The notes: a model not told the origin generated them from the letters alone. 18,721 nucleotides of DNA from JASLBX01 sp036374175 (GCA_036374175.1 DASUUH010000032.1:1-18721); one strand, 5' to 3'; numbered from the stretch's first letter, positions 1-7,772 are shown. A program made the numbers and translations.

Positions 1-1
1 G

Positions 2-646
2 GTCTGGCCCAGGCTGGAGAACGGCCTGCAGAACAGCTTGATCATGGCGGTGCCGGCCAGCGTCATCTCGTCATTCCTGGGAGCGGCGAATGGATTCGTG
101 CTGTCGAAGTGGCGTTTCCCGGGAGCCGACTTCGTCTTCCCGCTCATGCTGTTCGGGATGTTCATCCCATATCAGTCGATCATCATTCCGTTGCGGCAAG
201 TCCTGGCTGATGCCAACCTGACGAACCTGCTGGGGCTGACGCTCGTCCACATCATTTACGGGCTGCCGATCACCACGTTGATCTTCAGGTCGTACTTCGC
301 GTCGATATCCGACGAGATCATCGACGCATCACAGGTGGACGGCGCCGGTCTGCTTCGCTCTTTTGCGTTCGTGGCGCTGCCGATCGCGCTGCCGGCGTTC
401 GCCGTGTCGATCATCTGGCAGTTCACGCAGGCGTGGAACGACTTTCTGTTCGGGCTGGTCGTCGTCACGCGGGCTACCGACTGGCCGGCCACCGTTGCGC
501 TCAACAATGTCGCCGGCAGCCAGGTGGTTCCGTATCACGAGGCGATGGCCGCCGCTGTGCTCGCGACGATCCCAACTCTTATCGTGTACATCCTCATGGG
601 CCGGTTCTTCATGCGTGGTCTGATGGCCGGCGCGCTCAAGGGGTGA
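2..646 (+). CDS. Carbohydrate ABC transporter permease (MalG type), 5' end outside window
   Basis: Inner-membrane permease subunit of a binding-protein-dependent sugar importer. The frame is open from the first bases, so the gene starts upstream; about 214 residues are visible. Several hydrophobic segments are present, with a clear EAA loop (residues around DASQVDGAG, then a conserved ALPIALPAF stretch) that docks on the ATPase in the MalFG family. The ending (RFFMRGLMAGALKG) is typical of MalG-type permeases. The ATPase gene follows after 4 bases, so the two are co-transcribed. The partner permease and the substrate-binding protein are expected upstream but are not in the window. The substrate cannot be read from this subunit; the adjacent GH16-like gene hints at a beta-glucan or galactan oligosaccharide (inference). 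Confidence 0.93.
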   Translation, partial: VWPRLENGLQNSLIMAVPASVISSFLGAANGFVLSKWRFPGADFVFPLMLFGMFIPYQSIIIPLRQVLADANLTNLLGLTLVHIIYGLPITTLIFRSYFASISDEIIDASQVDGAGLLRSFAFVALPIALPAFAVSIIWQFTQAWNDFLFGLVVVTRATDWPATVALNNVAGSQVVPYHEAMAAAVLATIPTLIVYILMGRFFMRGLMAGALKG

Positions 647-650
647 ATTG

Positions 651-1805
<1,155 letters not shown>

Positions 1806-1811
1806 CCCGGC

Positions 1812-2624
1812 TTGCGGCCATTTGGCGTGGAGGTTGTGCTGGACCCGATTACCAAGGCCGGATATGAGCTGGCCTTTGAGGACCGCTTCGACCGGCCTGA
1901 GTTGGATCCGTCCTGCTGGCTGCCGTACTACCTGCCGCAATGGAGTAGCCGCGAACAGGCGGCTGCCCGGTACGCCGTCGGTGACAGTGCCCTGAGGCTG
2001 CGCATCGAGGCCGACCAGCAACCGTGGTGCCCGGAGTTCGACGGCGACGTGCGGGTTTCGTCGTTGCAGACCGGTGTCTTCTCCGGCCCGGTCGGCAGCA
2101 CGATTGGACAACACCGGTTCAGCGAGTCGGTGGTCGTCCGCGAAGCGCACGACGAACGCCGGCTCTACACCCCGCACTACGGGGTCGTGGAGCTTCGGGC
2201 CAAGGCACTGGACGATCCGAACGCCATGGTGGCGCTGTGGATGATCGGTTTTGAAGACGAGCCGGAGCGCTCGGCCGAGATTTGTGTCTGCGAGACCTTC
2301 GGCCGGGAGGTGGAACCGAATCGTGCCCTGGTGGGGATGGGCGTCCATCCCTTCGGCGATCCGCGCATCGTTGACGACTTCGAGAAGATCCGTGTCGACG
2401 TCGACGTGCGCGAGTTCCACGTCTACACCGCGGAGTGGACGCCCGACTACGTGGCGTTCTTCGTAGATGGCAAGCGCGCCAAGCTCGCCGAGCAGTCGCC
2501 TGCGTACCCGATGCAGCTCATGCTCGGCATCTACGAGTTCGGGCGCGACGAGGCATCCGACGCCTATCCCAAGGAGTTCGTTGTCGACTACGTCCGCGGC
2601 TACCGCCGTCCGCACGGCGACTAG
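1812..2624 (+). CDS. GH16-like glycoside hydrolase family protein, no signal peptide
   Basis: About 270 aa with the look of a GH16/concanavalin-type jelly-roll: an N-terminal strand GYELAFEDRFD, aromatic patches, YGVVELRAKA, the active-site strand, and a C-terminal EFHVYTAEWTPDYVAFFVDG that is highly characteristic of GH16. The active-site strand reads EICVCE (residues 156-161), where classical GH16 enzymes have E-[ILV]-D-x-x-E: both Glu are kept but the assisting Asp is Cys158. No signal peptide or membrane anchor is seen, so it is probably cytosolic, unlike most GH16 enzymes. It begins 6 bases after the ABC ATPase stop, which suggests that it acts on the imported saccharide (inference). The start is uncertain: TTG 1812 has no clear ribosome site; in-frame GTG codons at 1827 and 1836 are alternatives, the latter with GGAGG only 2 bases away. 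Confidence 0.82.
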   Translation: MRPFGVEVVLDPITKAGYELAFEDRFDRPELDPSCWLPYYLPQWSSREQAAARYAVGDSALRLRIEADQQPWCPEFDGDVRVSSLQTGVFSGPVGSTIGQHRFSESVVVREAHDERRLYTPHYGVVELRAKALDDPNAMVALWMIGFEDEPERSAEICVCETFGREVEPNRALVGMGVHPFGDPRIVDDFEKIRVDVDVREFHVYTAEWTPDYVAFFVDGKRAKLAEQSPAYPMQLMLGIYEFGRDEASDAYPKEFVVDYVRGYRRPHGD

Positions 2625-3439
2625 GCCGGCATCCTCCCCATGACGACGGTGGCATCGAAATCGTCAGAGCCTGCCACGCTCGCGATGAGCTCATGGCCGG
2701 CGACGATTCCGGCGGCGTCAGACGCCTGAGCTTCGCTGACCTCGAACAGAAGGTGGCCGCCCGGCGCAAGCCAGCGCGGCGCTTCGGAGACAAGCCGCCG
2801 TACGACGTCCAGACCGTCTGATCCGCCGTCAAGCGCCACCGGATCCTCGTGCTTGCGCGCCTCCGGCGGCAGCAAATCGATCGCCTGAGTGGGCACGTAG
2901 GGCGCATTGCACACCAGGACGTCGACTCGACCTCGCAGGTGCGTAGGCAGCGGCCGGCAGAGGTCGCCTTCGTACACCTCGGCACCGGCGAAGGTGAGGT
3001 TGCAGCGGGCGCACCGCACCGCAGTCGGGTCGATGTCGACGGCGTACAGCTCAACTTGGTCCACGGCCGCCGCCAAGGCAGCACCCACCGCACCTGATCC
3101 GCAGCACAGGTCGACAGCGACAGCGCCTGACGGGGCCACGGTGATGGCCCGATGGACAAGGAACTCGGTGCGGCGCCGGGGTACGAAGACCCCCTGATCG
3201 AGCTCGATCCGTAGGCCGCAGAACTCCGCCCAGCCGAGGATGTGCTCGAGGGGACGTCCTGCGATCCGCTGTTCGACGATGGCGGTGAGCTCGTTCATCG
3301 TGGATGCCGCCGAGGTGATCAACCGTGCCTCGTCTTCGGCGAACACACATCCGGCGGCCCGCAGCCTGCTGACGACGTCGACAGGAAACCTCCTCGTCCG
3401 TGCGATTGGCAGCCAACCTATCGGCCGGGCCCTATTCAT
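2621..3439 (-). CDS. PrmC/HemK-related class I SAM methyltransferase (putative protein-glutamine N5-methyltransferase)
   Basis: 272 aa from ATG 3439. The order follows PrmC: an N-terminal helical part with GRPLEHILGWAEFCG, then VFVPRRRTEF, SAM motif I DLCCGSG (about 110-116), acidic YAVDID motif II, and NAPY (about 178-181) in place of the canonical NPPY that binds the target glutamine. It matches the PrmC-related actinobacterial branch rather than PrmC itself, so the substrate is unknown. Its stop shares the palindromic CTAG with the stop of the convergent GH16-like gene (4-base overlap). The start is odd: a strong GGAGG at 3389-3393 lies 6 bases before a GTC codon (3382), exactly where the family N-terminus (VSRLRAAGCVFAEDEA) is expected, whereas ATG 3439 lacks a ribosome site and adds 19 unconserved-looking residues. 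Confidence 0.85.
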   Translation of the reverse strand: MNRARPIGWLPIARTRRFPVDVVSRLRAAGCVFAEDEARLITSAASTMNELTAIVEQRIAGRPLEHILGWAEFCGLRIELDQGVFVPRRRTEFLVHRAITVAPSGAVAVDLCCGSGAVGAALAAAVDQVELYAVDIDPTAVRCARCNLTFAGAEVYEGDLCRPLPTHLRGRVDVLVCNAPYVPTQAIDLLPPEARKHEDPVALDGGSDGLDVVRRLVSEAPRWLAPGGHLLFEVSEAQASDAAGIVAGHELIASVAGSDDFDATVVMGRMPA

Positions 3440-3467
3440 GGTTGCGCCGCCGCCGCCGGGTGTTGTA

Positions 3468-3497
3468 CTGTATCGATACAGAACTGGATCGATACAG
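3468..3497. promoter_or_regulatory. Tandem LacI-type operators upstream of the LacI gene
   Basis: CTGTATCGATACAG (3468-3481) is a perfect 14-base palindrome centred on CpG. CTGGATCGATACAG (3484-3497) repeats it with one mismatch, 16 bases further on. A CpG-centred palindrome of this size is the usual form of LacI-family operators. The pair lies 10-39 bases before the repressor start and 29 bases from the divergent methyltransferase ATG, so autoregulation and possible co-regulation of the divergent gene are inferred. I saw no third copy elsewhere in the window. Confidence 0.75.
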
Positions 3498-3506
3498 AAG
3501 GTGAGT

Positions 3507-4574
3507 ATGAAACCGACACTGCAAACCGTCGCCGATGCGGTCGGTGTATCGCGCAGCACGGTTTCCAACGCGTTCAGCCGTCCGGATCAGCTGTCGCCGA
3601 AGTTGCGGAAGAAGATCCTGAACACCGCCCGTCAGCTCGGCTACATGGGGCCGGACCCGACGGCGCGTTCGCTTCGCAGCGGCAAGGTGGGGGCGATAGG
3701 TGTGCTGCTCGCACCTGCGGTTTCGTACGCGTTCACCGACCCGTACGCGGTCGAGTTCATGCGGGGGCTGACCGAGGCCGCCGAGCACCACGAGACGGGT
3801 GTGCTGCTGCTGTCGCTCAAGGATGACGACGACGCCGCTCGGGCCGCGATCCAGGCTGCGTCAGTGGACGGGTTCTGTGTGTACTGCGTCCCCGGCTGGT
3901 ACCGGGCCATGGACGAGGTGTGGGCGCGAGGGCTGCCGATCGTGAACGCCTCGTTTGAGGCGGACGATCCGGACGCCCTGTTCGTCGCGGTCGACGAGGC
4001 GGCGGCCGCGCGCATGGTCGGCCGGCACGTTGTCGCATTGGGCCATCGGCGGATTGCTCTTATCGGCCACTACGTCCGGACTGACCAGACGTACGGACTG
4101 ATGAGCGTGCCGGATCTGGAGAAGGTGCCGTCACATGTGACCCGGGAGCGGTTCCGGGGCTACCGCGACGCGTTCGCCGAGGCGGGTGTGGACTGGTCGG
4201 ACGTCTTGATCGTCAACGCCCCCGAGAGCACCCGGACAGAGGGTGCGGTTGCGGCGGCACAAGTGCTTGACCAGATCCCAGCCCCTACCGCGATTGTCGC
4301 GATCAACGATGTGTTCGCCCTCGGAGCGCTCGGTGTGCTAGCTGAGCGCGGGCTGCGCGCGGGGCATGACGTGTCGGTGACCGGGTTCGACGACATTCCC
4401 GACGCCGCCGTCGCCCAACTGACAACCGTCCGCCAGTCGGCGATCGAACGGGGGCGTATCGCGGCCGAACTTGTCATCAATCCACCCTCAGACCCGGCTG
4501 AGCGGCACGTTGTGCTGCCCACCGAACTCATTGTGCGGGCCTCCACCGGTCCCGTTAAGGAAGGAAGCATCTGA
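3507..4574 (+). CDS. LacI family transcriptional regulator
   Basis: 355 aa, normal length. The N-terminal LacI helix-turn-helix is clear (TLQTVADAVGVSRSTVSNAF, residues 4-23), followed by the hinge-helix region ARSLRSGK. A periplasmic-binding-protein-like sugar-sensing domain follows from VGAIGVLL, with typical family stretches such as VNASFEADDPDA, GHRRIALIGH, AIVAINDVFALGALGVL and VTGFDDIPDA. ATG 3507 has GAAGG about 5 bases upstream. Two operator-like palindromes lie directly upstream, pointing to autorepression. It is separated from the ABC/GH16 genes by an opposite-strand methyltransferase gene, so control of that operon is plausible but not shown; the ABC promoter is outside the window. 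The inducer is unknown. Confidence 0.94.
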   Translation: MKPTLQTVADAVGVSRSTVSNAFSRPDQLSPKLRKKILNTARQLGYMGPDPTARSLRSGKVGAIGVLLAPAVSYAFTDPYAVEFMRGLTEAAEHHETGVLLLSLKDDDDAARAAIQAASVDGFCVYCVPGWYRAMDEVWARGLPIVNASFEADDPDALFVAVDEAAAARMVGRHVVALGHRRIALIGHYVRTDQTYGLMSVPDLEKVPSHVTRERFRGYRDAFAEAGVDWSDVLIVNAPESTRTEGAVAAAQVLDQIPAPTAIVAINDVFALGALGVLAERGLRAGHDVSVTGFDDIPDAAVAQLTTVRQSAIERGRIAAELVINPPSDPAERHVVLPTELIVRASTGPVKEGSI

Positions 4575-4792
4575 TGCTCGACCCCATCGCAACGAACCTC
4601 GCCAGCAAAGCCACCCAGCGGCTCGCCAATTCGGCGAGGCCGAACGCGCCGGTCAGGCCCGATGAGAGTGGCCCGCCGCGGAACCGAGTGCGGGCGGACC
4701 GTCCACGGCTCTTGATCGCCGCTGTGCTGCGCCGCCTCGCCAACCGGATAGAGCCGGCCACGCTCCAGACCTCGCAGCCGTCGCCTAGGTGA
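4574..4792 (+). CDS. Possible 72-aa ORF translationally coupled to the LacI gene
   Basis: Function not recognised. The ATG overlaps the LacI stop in TGATG, and AAGGAAG (4561-4567) lies 6 bases upstream, so initiation signals are good. By my count, codon-position GC is about 68, 60 and 85 percent at positions 1, 2 and 3, the normal actinobacterial coding pattern. The product is basic (many Arg), with a possible amphipathic helix around LLIAAVLRRLANRI, and no signal peptide or cysteine. It ends 8 bases inside the 3' end of the convergent kinase gene. It could be a real small protein, the remnant of a longer gene, or chance; the initiation context is the best argument for it. Confidence 0.45.
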   Translation: MLDPIATNLASKATQRLANSARPNAPVRPDESGPPRNRVRADRPRLLIAAVLRRLANRIEPATLQTSQPSPR

Positions 4793-5684
4793 GCACCGCG
4801 AGGAGGGTGCGGTAACCGATCTCGGCCAGTTGAGCGTTATCGGCCGAGTGGGCCAGGAAGGCGATGGCCAGCGCGAGTGCCCAGCCCCGGGCACGTCTCC
4901 AGCGGTCTTCGTCATCGGCTGCGTCCGGCGCGGCAGCGCGATACGCGTCCTGGAACGCGTCGTGCTGCTGCGCCGGCAACATCATCCAGGCCACGGACAG
5001 GTCCGTGGCGGGATCGCCGGCGGTGATGTCGCCGAAGTCGATGACGGCGCTGATCCGGCCGTCGTGAACCAGGATGTTGGCCGGATGCAGGTCGCCGTGG
5101 AGCCATACGGGCAAGGTGTCCGACGTCGGGGCGGAGATCGCGTCCTCCCACGCGTCCAGCACCGCAGACCGGTCGACCAGGCCCGCTAGCACGTCAAGGC
5201 TGTCGATCAGCGTTGCTCGGCGATCGGTCAGCGGAATACCCCGAAACGGGTTCCTCGGCGCGTCCGGCGGGGCGGGGACGTGTAGCACTCCGAGAAACTC
5301 GGCTAGACGGATGGCGGTGTCATGCATGTCGTCGGGCGGGTTCTGGGCCGCGACCTCTCCAGGCAACAGCGGGACGATGCTCCAAGCCCATGGGTATCCC
5401 AGGCCGGGTTGACCGATCCGGACCGGCGCCGGAATGGGCAGCGTCAGCCGCGGCTGAAGGACGGGAAGCCACGTTTGCTCGTGAACGAGCAGTTGGGCGG
5501 CCGCCTCACGCCGAGGCAGGCGGACAATCAGGTCGTCGCCCAGCCGGCACATGACGTTGTCCCACCCGTTCGCCATCACCTTGATCGGCAGGTCGGCGAG
5601 GTCGGGATGCTGGGCGGTCAGGAGCCGTCGCACCAGGTCGGGCGATACGTCCACCTCAGCTGCCGGCATTCGACGCGGACCCAC
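4785..5684 (-). CDS. Aminoglycoside phosphotransferase (APH) family kinase-like protein
   Basis: 299 aa, the usual APH-family length. The N-lobe runs to about residue 105. The catalytic loop HGDLHPANIL (196-205, Asp198) and the metal-binding DFGD (216-219, Asp216) are intact, so it should be an active ATP-dependent small-molecule kinase. The family includes antibiotic kinases, but also homoserine, choline and macrolide kinases and many uncharacterised members; nothing here proves a resistance role. The start is GTG 5684 or ATG 5669, both with weak ribosome sites. It is divergent from the RibD-like reductase gene (91 bases between) and convergent with the small ORF after lacI. Confidence 0.88.
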   Translation of the reverse strand: MGPRRMPAAEVDVSPDLVRRLLTAQHPDLADLPIKVMANGWDNVMCRLGDDLIVRLPRREAAAQLLVHEQTWLPVLQPRLTLPIPAPVRIGQPGLGYPWAWSIVPLLPGEVAAQNPPDDMHDTAIRLAEFLGVLHVPAPPDAPRNPFRGIPLTDRRATLIDSLDVLAGLVDRSAVLDAWEDAISAPTSDTLPVWLHGDLHPANILVHDGRISAVIDFGDITAGDPATDLSVAWMMLPAQQHDAFQDAYRAAAPDAADDEDRWRRARGWALALAIAFLAHSADNAQLAEIGYRTLLAVLT

Positions 5685-5775
5685 GCCGCGACCCTAGCGC
5701 TCCCAGCCGCGCTTCGATGATTTTCAGCTGCCAGCGTCGTCATACTGCATAACCGGCGACAACAGGGAGTCATTC

Positions 5776-6387
5776 ATGTCCAAGATCACAGCAAGCCTGT
5801 TCATCGCGCTCGACGGTGTCGTCGAGGACCCGCAGGACTGGCACTTCCCCTATTACAACGACGAGATGGGCGCGGCCGTCGACGCCAACCAAGGCGTGGC
5901 CGATGTCATGGTGTTCGGTCGCAAGACATACGACAGCTTCGCCGGGGCGTGGCCAGGGCGCGAGGCGGCCGGCGAGGCGGACGCGGCGTTCGCCAAATCG
6001 CTCGGCGACATGCGCAAGATCGTCGCGTCGAACCAGCAGTTGGCATTCACCTGGCGGAACTCCGAGCAACTCCAGGGCGATCTGGTGGAGTCAGTCCGAG
6101 CGCTCAAAGACGACCCGGCCACGGGGCACATAGCGCTGAGTGGCTCCGTGTCAGTGGTGCGCCAGTTGCTCGCCGCCGGATTGGTGGACGAGCTGCACTT
6201 GTTCGTGCATCCGATTGCGATCGGCAGCGGCATGCGCCTGTTCGAGGACGGGCCGACCCTCCCGCTTACGCTCATCTCGTCACAGGCCTTCGCAACGGGC
6301 GTCCTGCATCTGGTCTACGGGCCGGACACCGCGCCGCCGGAGGGCTCGTACGAGACAGCACGCGAGCACCTGACTCGGGACGTTTGA
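5776..6387 (+). CDS. Dihydrofolate reductase / RibD C-terminal family protein
   Basis: 203 aa cytosolic protein of the DHFR-fold superfamily used by the RibD reductase domain. Evidence is the N-terminal strand ITASLFIALDGVVEDP, the VADVMVFGRKTYDSFAGAWP stretch (the conserved G-R-x-T-Y/F region), a nucleotide-binding-like HIALSGSVSVVRQLLAAGLVDELHLFVHP, and the ending GVLHLVYGP. These are standard for the standalone actinobacterial members, whose substrates are mostly unknown; it is unlikely to be the essential folate enzyme. ATG 5776 has AGGGAG (5764-5769) 6 bases upstream. Its 3' end faces the nitroreductase gene across 56 bases containing only a weak 5-bp hairpin (6395-6408). Confidence 0.9.
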   Translation: MSKITASLFIALDGVVEDPQDWHFPYYNDEMGAAVDANQGVADVMVFGRKTYDSFAGAWPGREAAGEADAAFAKSLGDMRKIVASNQQLAFTWRNSEQLQGDLVESVRALKDDPATGHIALSGSVSVVRQLLAAGLVDELHLFVHPIAIGSGMRLFEDGPTLPLTLISSQAFATGVLHLVYGPDTAPPEGSYETAREHLTRDV

Positions 6388-6443
6388 TCACGATTCTTCA
6401 CCGGAAGATGTTTCGACCTGGACAGCCTTACGCAGGACGGGCC

Positions 6444-6956
6444 TTACCAGTGGCCGCGGTGGACGACGTCTTCGAATGGCCGCCGGTTTGGCTTCTTGAT
6501 CGGCCGAAGCGGTTTGGTCGGATACCCCAGCGCCATGAGGTAAGCACAGAAGTGGTCCGGCGGCAGGCGCAAGATCCGGCGAGCAAGCTCCTGGTCGGAG
6601 ACGGAGGCGTGGCCGGTTCCGATGCCGAGATCGGCGGCCGCGATCATCATGTTCATCGTGGCCTGGCCGAGGTCGTACTGAACCCAGTCTCGCTCGCTCT
6701 CGTTGGCCGGCTCAGGTGCGATCAGCGCGATCGTCGCCGCCGAGTGGGCCACATGCCGAGCGAACTGCCACACGTGCGACAACTCCTGCAACTGTGCGCG
6801 ATCAGTGACCACTACGAAGTCCCACGGCTGCCAGTTTCGCGATGACGGTGCCAGACGGCCGGCTTCGAGGATCTGGTCGAGATCTTCGTTGGCGATAGGT
6901 CGATCGGCGTACTCCCTGATGTTGCGCCGCGACGTGATGGCCTCCCATGTCTGCAT
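6444..6956 (-). CDS. Nitroreductase family protein (FMN-dependent)
   Basis: 170 aa from ATG 6956; family-typical short form. Visible are the N-terminal WEAITSRRNIREY FMN-phosphate-binding signature, LAPSSRNWQPWDFVVV, the dimer-interface helix DLGQATMNMMIAAADLGIGTGHASV, and the C-terminal ALGYPTKPLRPIKKPNRRPFEDVVH. These proteins reduce nitro compounds, quinones or related electrophiles with NAD(P)H. Longer starts are open (ATG 6965, GTG 7055), but the family N-terminus begins at MQTW, so 6956 is preferred. It lies 73 bases downstream of the Ddn-like gene on the same strand and may form one operon with it under the MarR operators at 7.7 kb (inference). Confidence 0.9.
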   Translation of the reverse strand: MQTWEAITSRRNIREYADRPIANEDLDQILEAGRLAPSSRNWQPWDFVVVTDRAQLQELSHVWQFARHVAHSAATIALIAPEPANESERDWVQYDLGQATMNMMIAAADLGIGTGHASVSDQELARRILRLPPDHFCAYLMALGYPTKPLRPIKKPNRRPFEDVVHRGHW

Positions 6957-7029
6957 GCTTCCCATGCTGGCAGCCCGTGGGCGGCCGGTGAAGTGCGTGG
7001 ACCGACGGCGGGGAGCGGCGCTCGCTACA

Positions 7030-7419
7030 TCACGGGACCGGACGAGGGTGATCAAGTGACATGAACTCGTTCACCCGGATCGCCCGGAGCGGGGCTCGGA
7101 CCGGCGCCGGGACGCCCCGCCGACTCTCGTCTCGGTACACCCGCGGCGCTGTGAGGGTGTAGCGGCGGCCACGGGTCTGGAGTTCGCAGCCACCGTTGGC
7201 GATCACGTTCTTGACCCAGTCCGAGTCCGAGCCGTACGTCAGGGCGATCAAGAATCCACCCTCGCGGCGGAACACATTGACCGGAGTCCGGTAGCTCCGT
7301 CCAGAGCGCCGGCCGCGGTGGACGACGATGCCGAACCCCGGCAACCGTGGCGCTATGAGCCGGACCACCCGGTTGAACCCGACTCGGTTGGCCCTGGCGA
7401 GCCAGCGGGGAGCGGGCAT
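7030..7419 (-). CDS. Deazaflavin (F420)-dependent nitroreductase family protein, Ddn-like (DUF385)
   Basis: 129 aa with the split-barrel fold signature of the Ddn/FDOR family: RLPGFGIVVHRGRRSGRSYRTPVNVF and LIALTYGSDSDWVKNVIANGG, the two blocks that contact the cofactor. Ddn in Mycobacterium uses F420H2 and reduces quinones and nitroimidazoles; the physiological substrate here is unknown. ATG 7419 is chosen because GGAG lies 8 bases upstream (7428-7431); an upstream in-frame start at 7464 would add 15 residues. It is followed on the same strand by the nitroreductase, and preceded by a 48-codon ORF and a 16-base tandem duplication. Confidence 0.88.
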   Translation of the reverse strand: MPAPRWLARANRVGFNRVVRLIAPRLPGFGIVVHRGRRSGRSYRTPVNVFRREGGFLIALTYGSDSDWVKNVIANGGCELQTRGRRYTLTAPRVYRDESRRGVPAPVRAPLRAIRVNEFMSLDHPRPVP

Positions 7420-7482
7420 GCATTCGTCTCCATCGAACGTGTGGCGGACGAGCTCTGTTGGCACGCCACTCTACGTGCTGCC

Positions 7483-7514
7483 GGCAGCCGGGTGAGGGGG
7501 CAGCCGGGTGAGGG
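7483..7514. repeat. Exact 16-base tandem duplication
   Basis: GGCAGCCGGGTGAGGG occurs twice head to tail (7483-7498 and 7499-7514). It lies in the 103-base leader between the 48-codon ORF stop and the Ddn-like start. It probably arose by replication slippage; no function is evident. Confidence 0.9.
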
Positions 7515-7522
7515 GACGATCC

Positions 7523-7669
7523 CTAGCGGGTCTGGCAGCGGGCAATGGAGTGGATCCCCGAGCCGTCCTTGCGCGGGTAGTCACGTACGGCGGGGGACCA
7601 CGGCTGCGTGGCCGGCGCCGTCAAGGCCTTGTGAATCCGGTGGGTGAGGCGTCGAGCAAGTCTTCTCAT
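7523..7669 (-). CDS. Possible 48-aa ORF divergent from marR
   Basis: Not a recognised family. ATG 7669 is preceded by GGAG with 6-base spacing (7676-7679), and third-position G/C is about 83 percent by my count. The product starts MRRLARRLTHRIHKAL, a basic helix, followed by a TQPWSPAVRDYPR stretch. Upstream on the same strand are a TTGAAC/TATTCT promoter and a TTCGA-N2-TCGAA operator 15-26 bases before the ATG, so the position is that of the first gene of a MarR-controlled transcript running into the two reductase genes. It may instead be a leader peptide, a truncated gene, or an untranslated leader. Confidence 0.42.
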   Translation of the reverse strand: MRRLARRLTHRIHKALTAPATQPWSPAVRDYPRKDGSGIHSIARCQTR

Positions 7670-7683
7670 GACGGGCTCCATAC

Positions 7684-7695
7684 TTCGACATCGAA
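7684..7695. promoter_or_regulatory. MarR-type operator 1 (TTCGACATCGAA)
   Basis: TTCGA and TCGAA arms are separated by two bases. The site lies just downstream of the predicted minus-strand start point (about 7704) and upstream of ATG 7669, where a bound repressor would block the leftward transcript. It matches operator 2 except at the central bases. Confidence 0.65.
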
Positions 7696-7710
7696 ATATA
7701 CGACGTAGCG

Positions 7711-7740
7711 AGAATAGCTCATTGGCTACCATCTGTTCAA
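7711..7740 (-). promoter_or_regulatory. Predicted sigma-70-like promoter for the leftward transcript
   Basis: On the minus strand TTGAAC (7740-7735) and TATTCT (7716-7711) are spaced by 18 bases, placing the start point near 7704. It lies between the two palindromic operators. The -10 matches the consensus at four of six bases, so this is a prediction only. Confidence 0.45.
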
Positions 7741-7744
7741 ACAG

Positions 7745-7756
7745 TTCGACGTCGAA
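7745..7756. promoter_or_regulatory. MarR-type operator 2 (TTCGACGTCGAA)
   Basis: A perfect 12-base palindrome, 16 bases before the marR ATG and 61 bases centre-to-centre from operator 1. An imperfect inverted repeat, CTGTT-CA-AACAG, abuts it at 7733-7744. Its position fits autorepression of marR. Confidence 0.7.
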
Positions 7757-7772
7757 GATTGGAAGCCGGTCG

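Noticed and set aside
4785..5684. Reading the APH-family gene as an antibiotic resistance determinant
   Set aside because: Active-site motifs are generic to the superfamily and nothing in context indicates resistance.
6395..6408. Hairpin TCTTC-ACCG-GAAGA between convergent genes
   Set aside because: A 5-bp stem with only a short T-rich flank; too weak to call a terminator.
7644..7772. N-terminal extension of MarR from the upstream ATG at 7644
   Set aside because: It would translate through both operators and the divergent promoter, and ATG 7773 has its own ribosome site at the family N-terminus.
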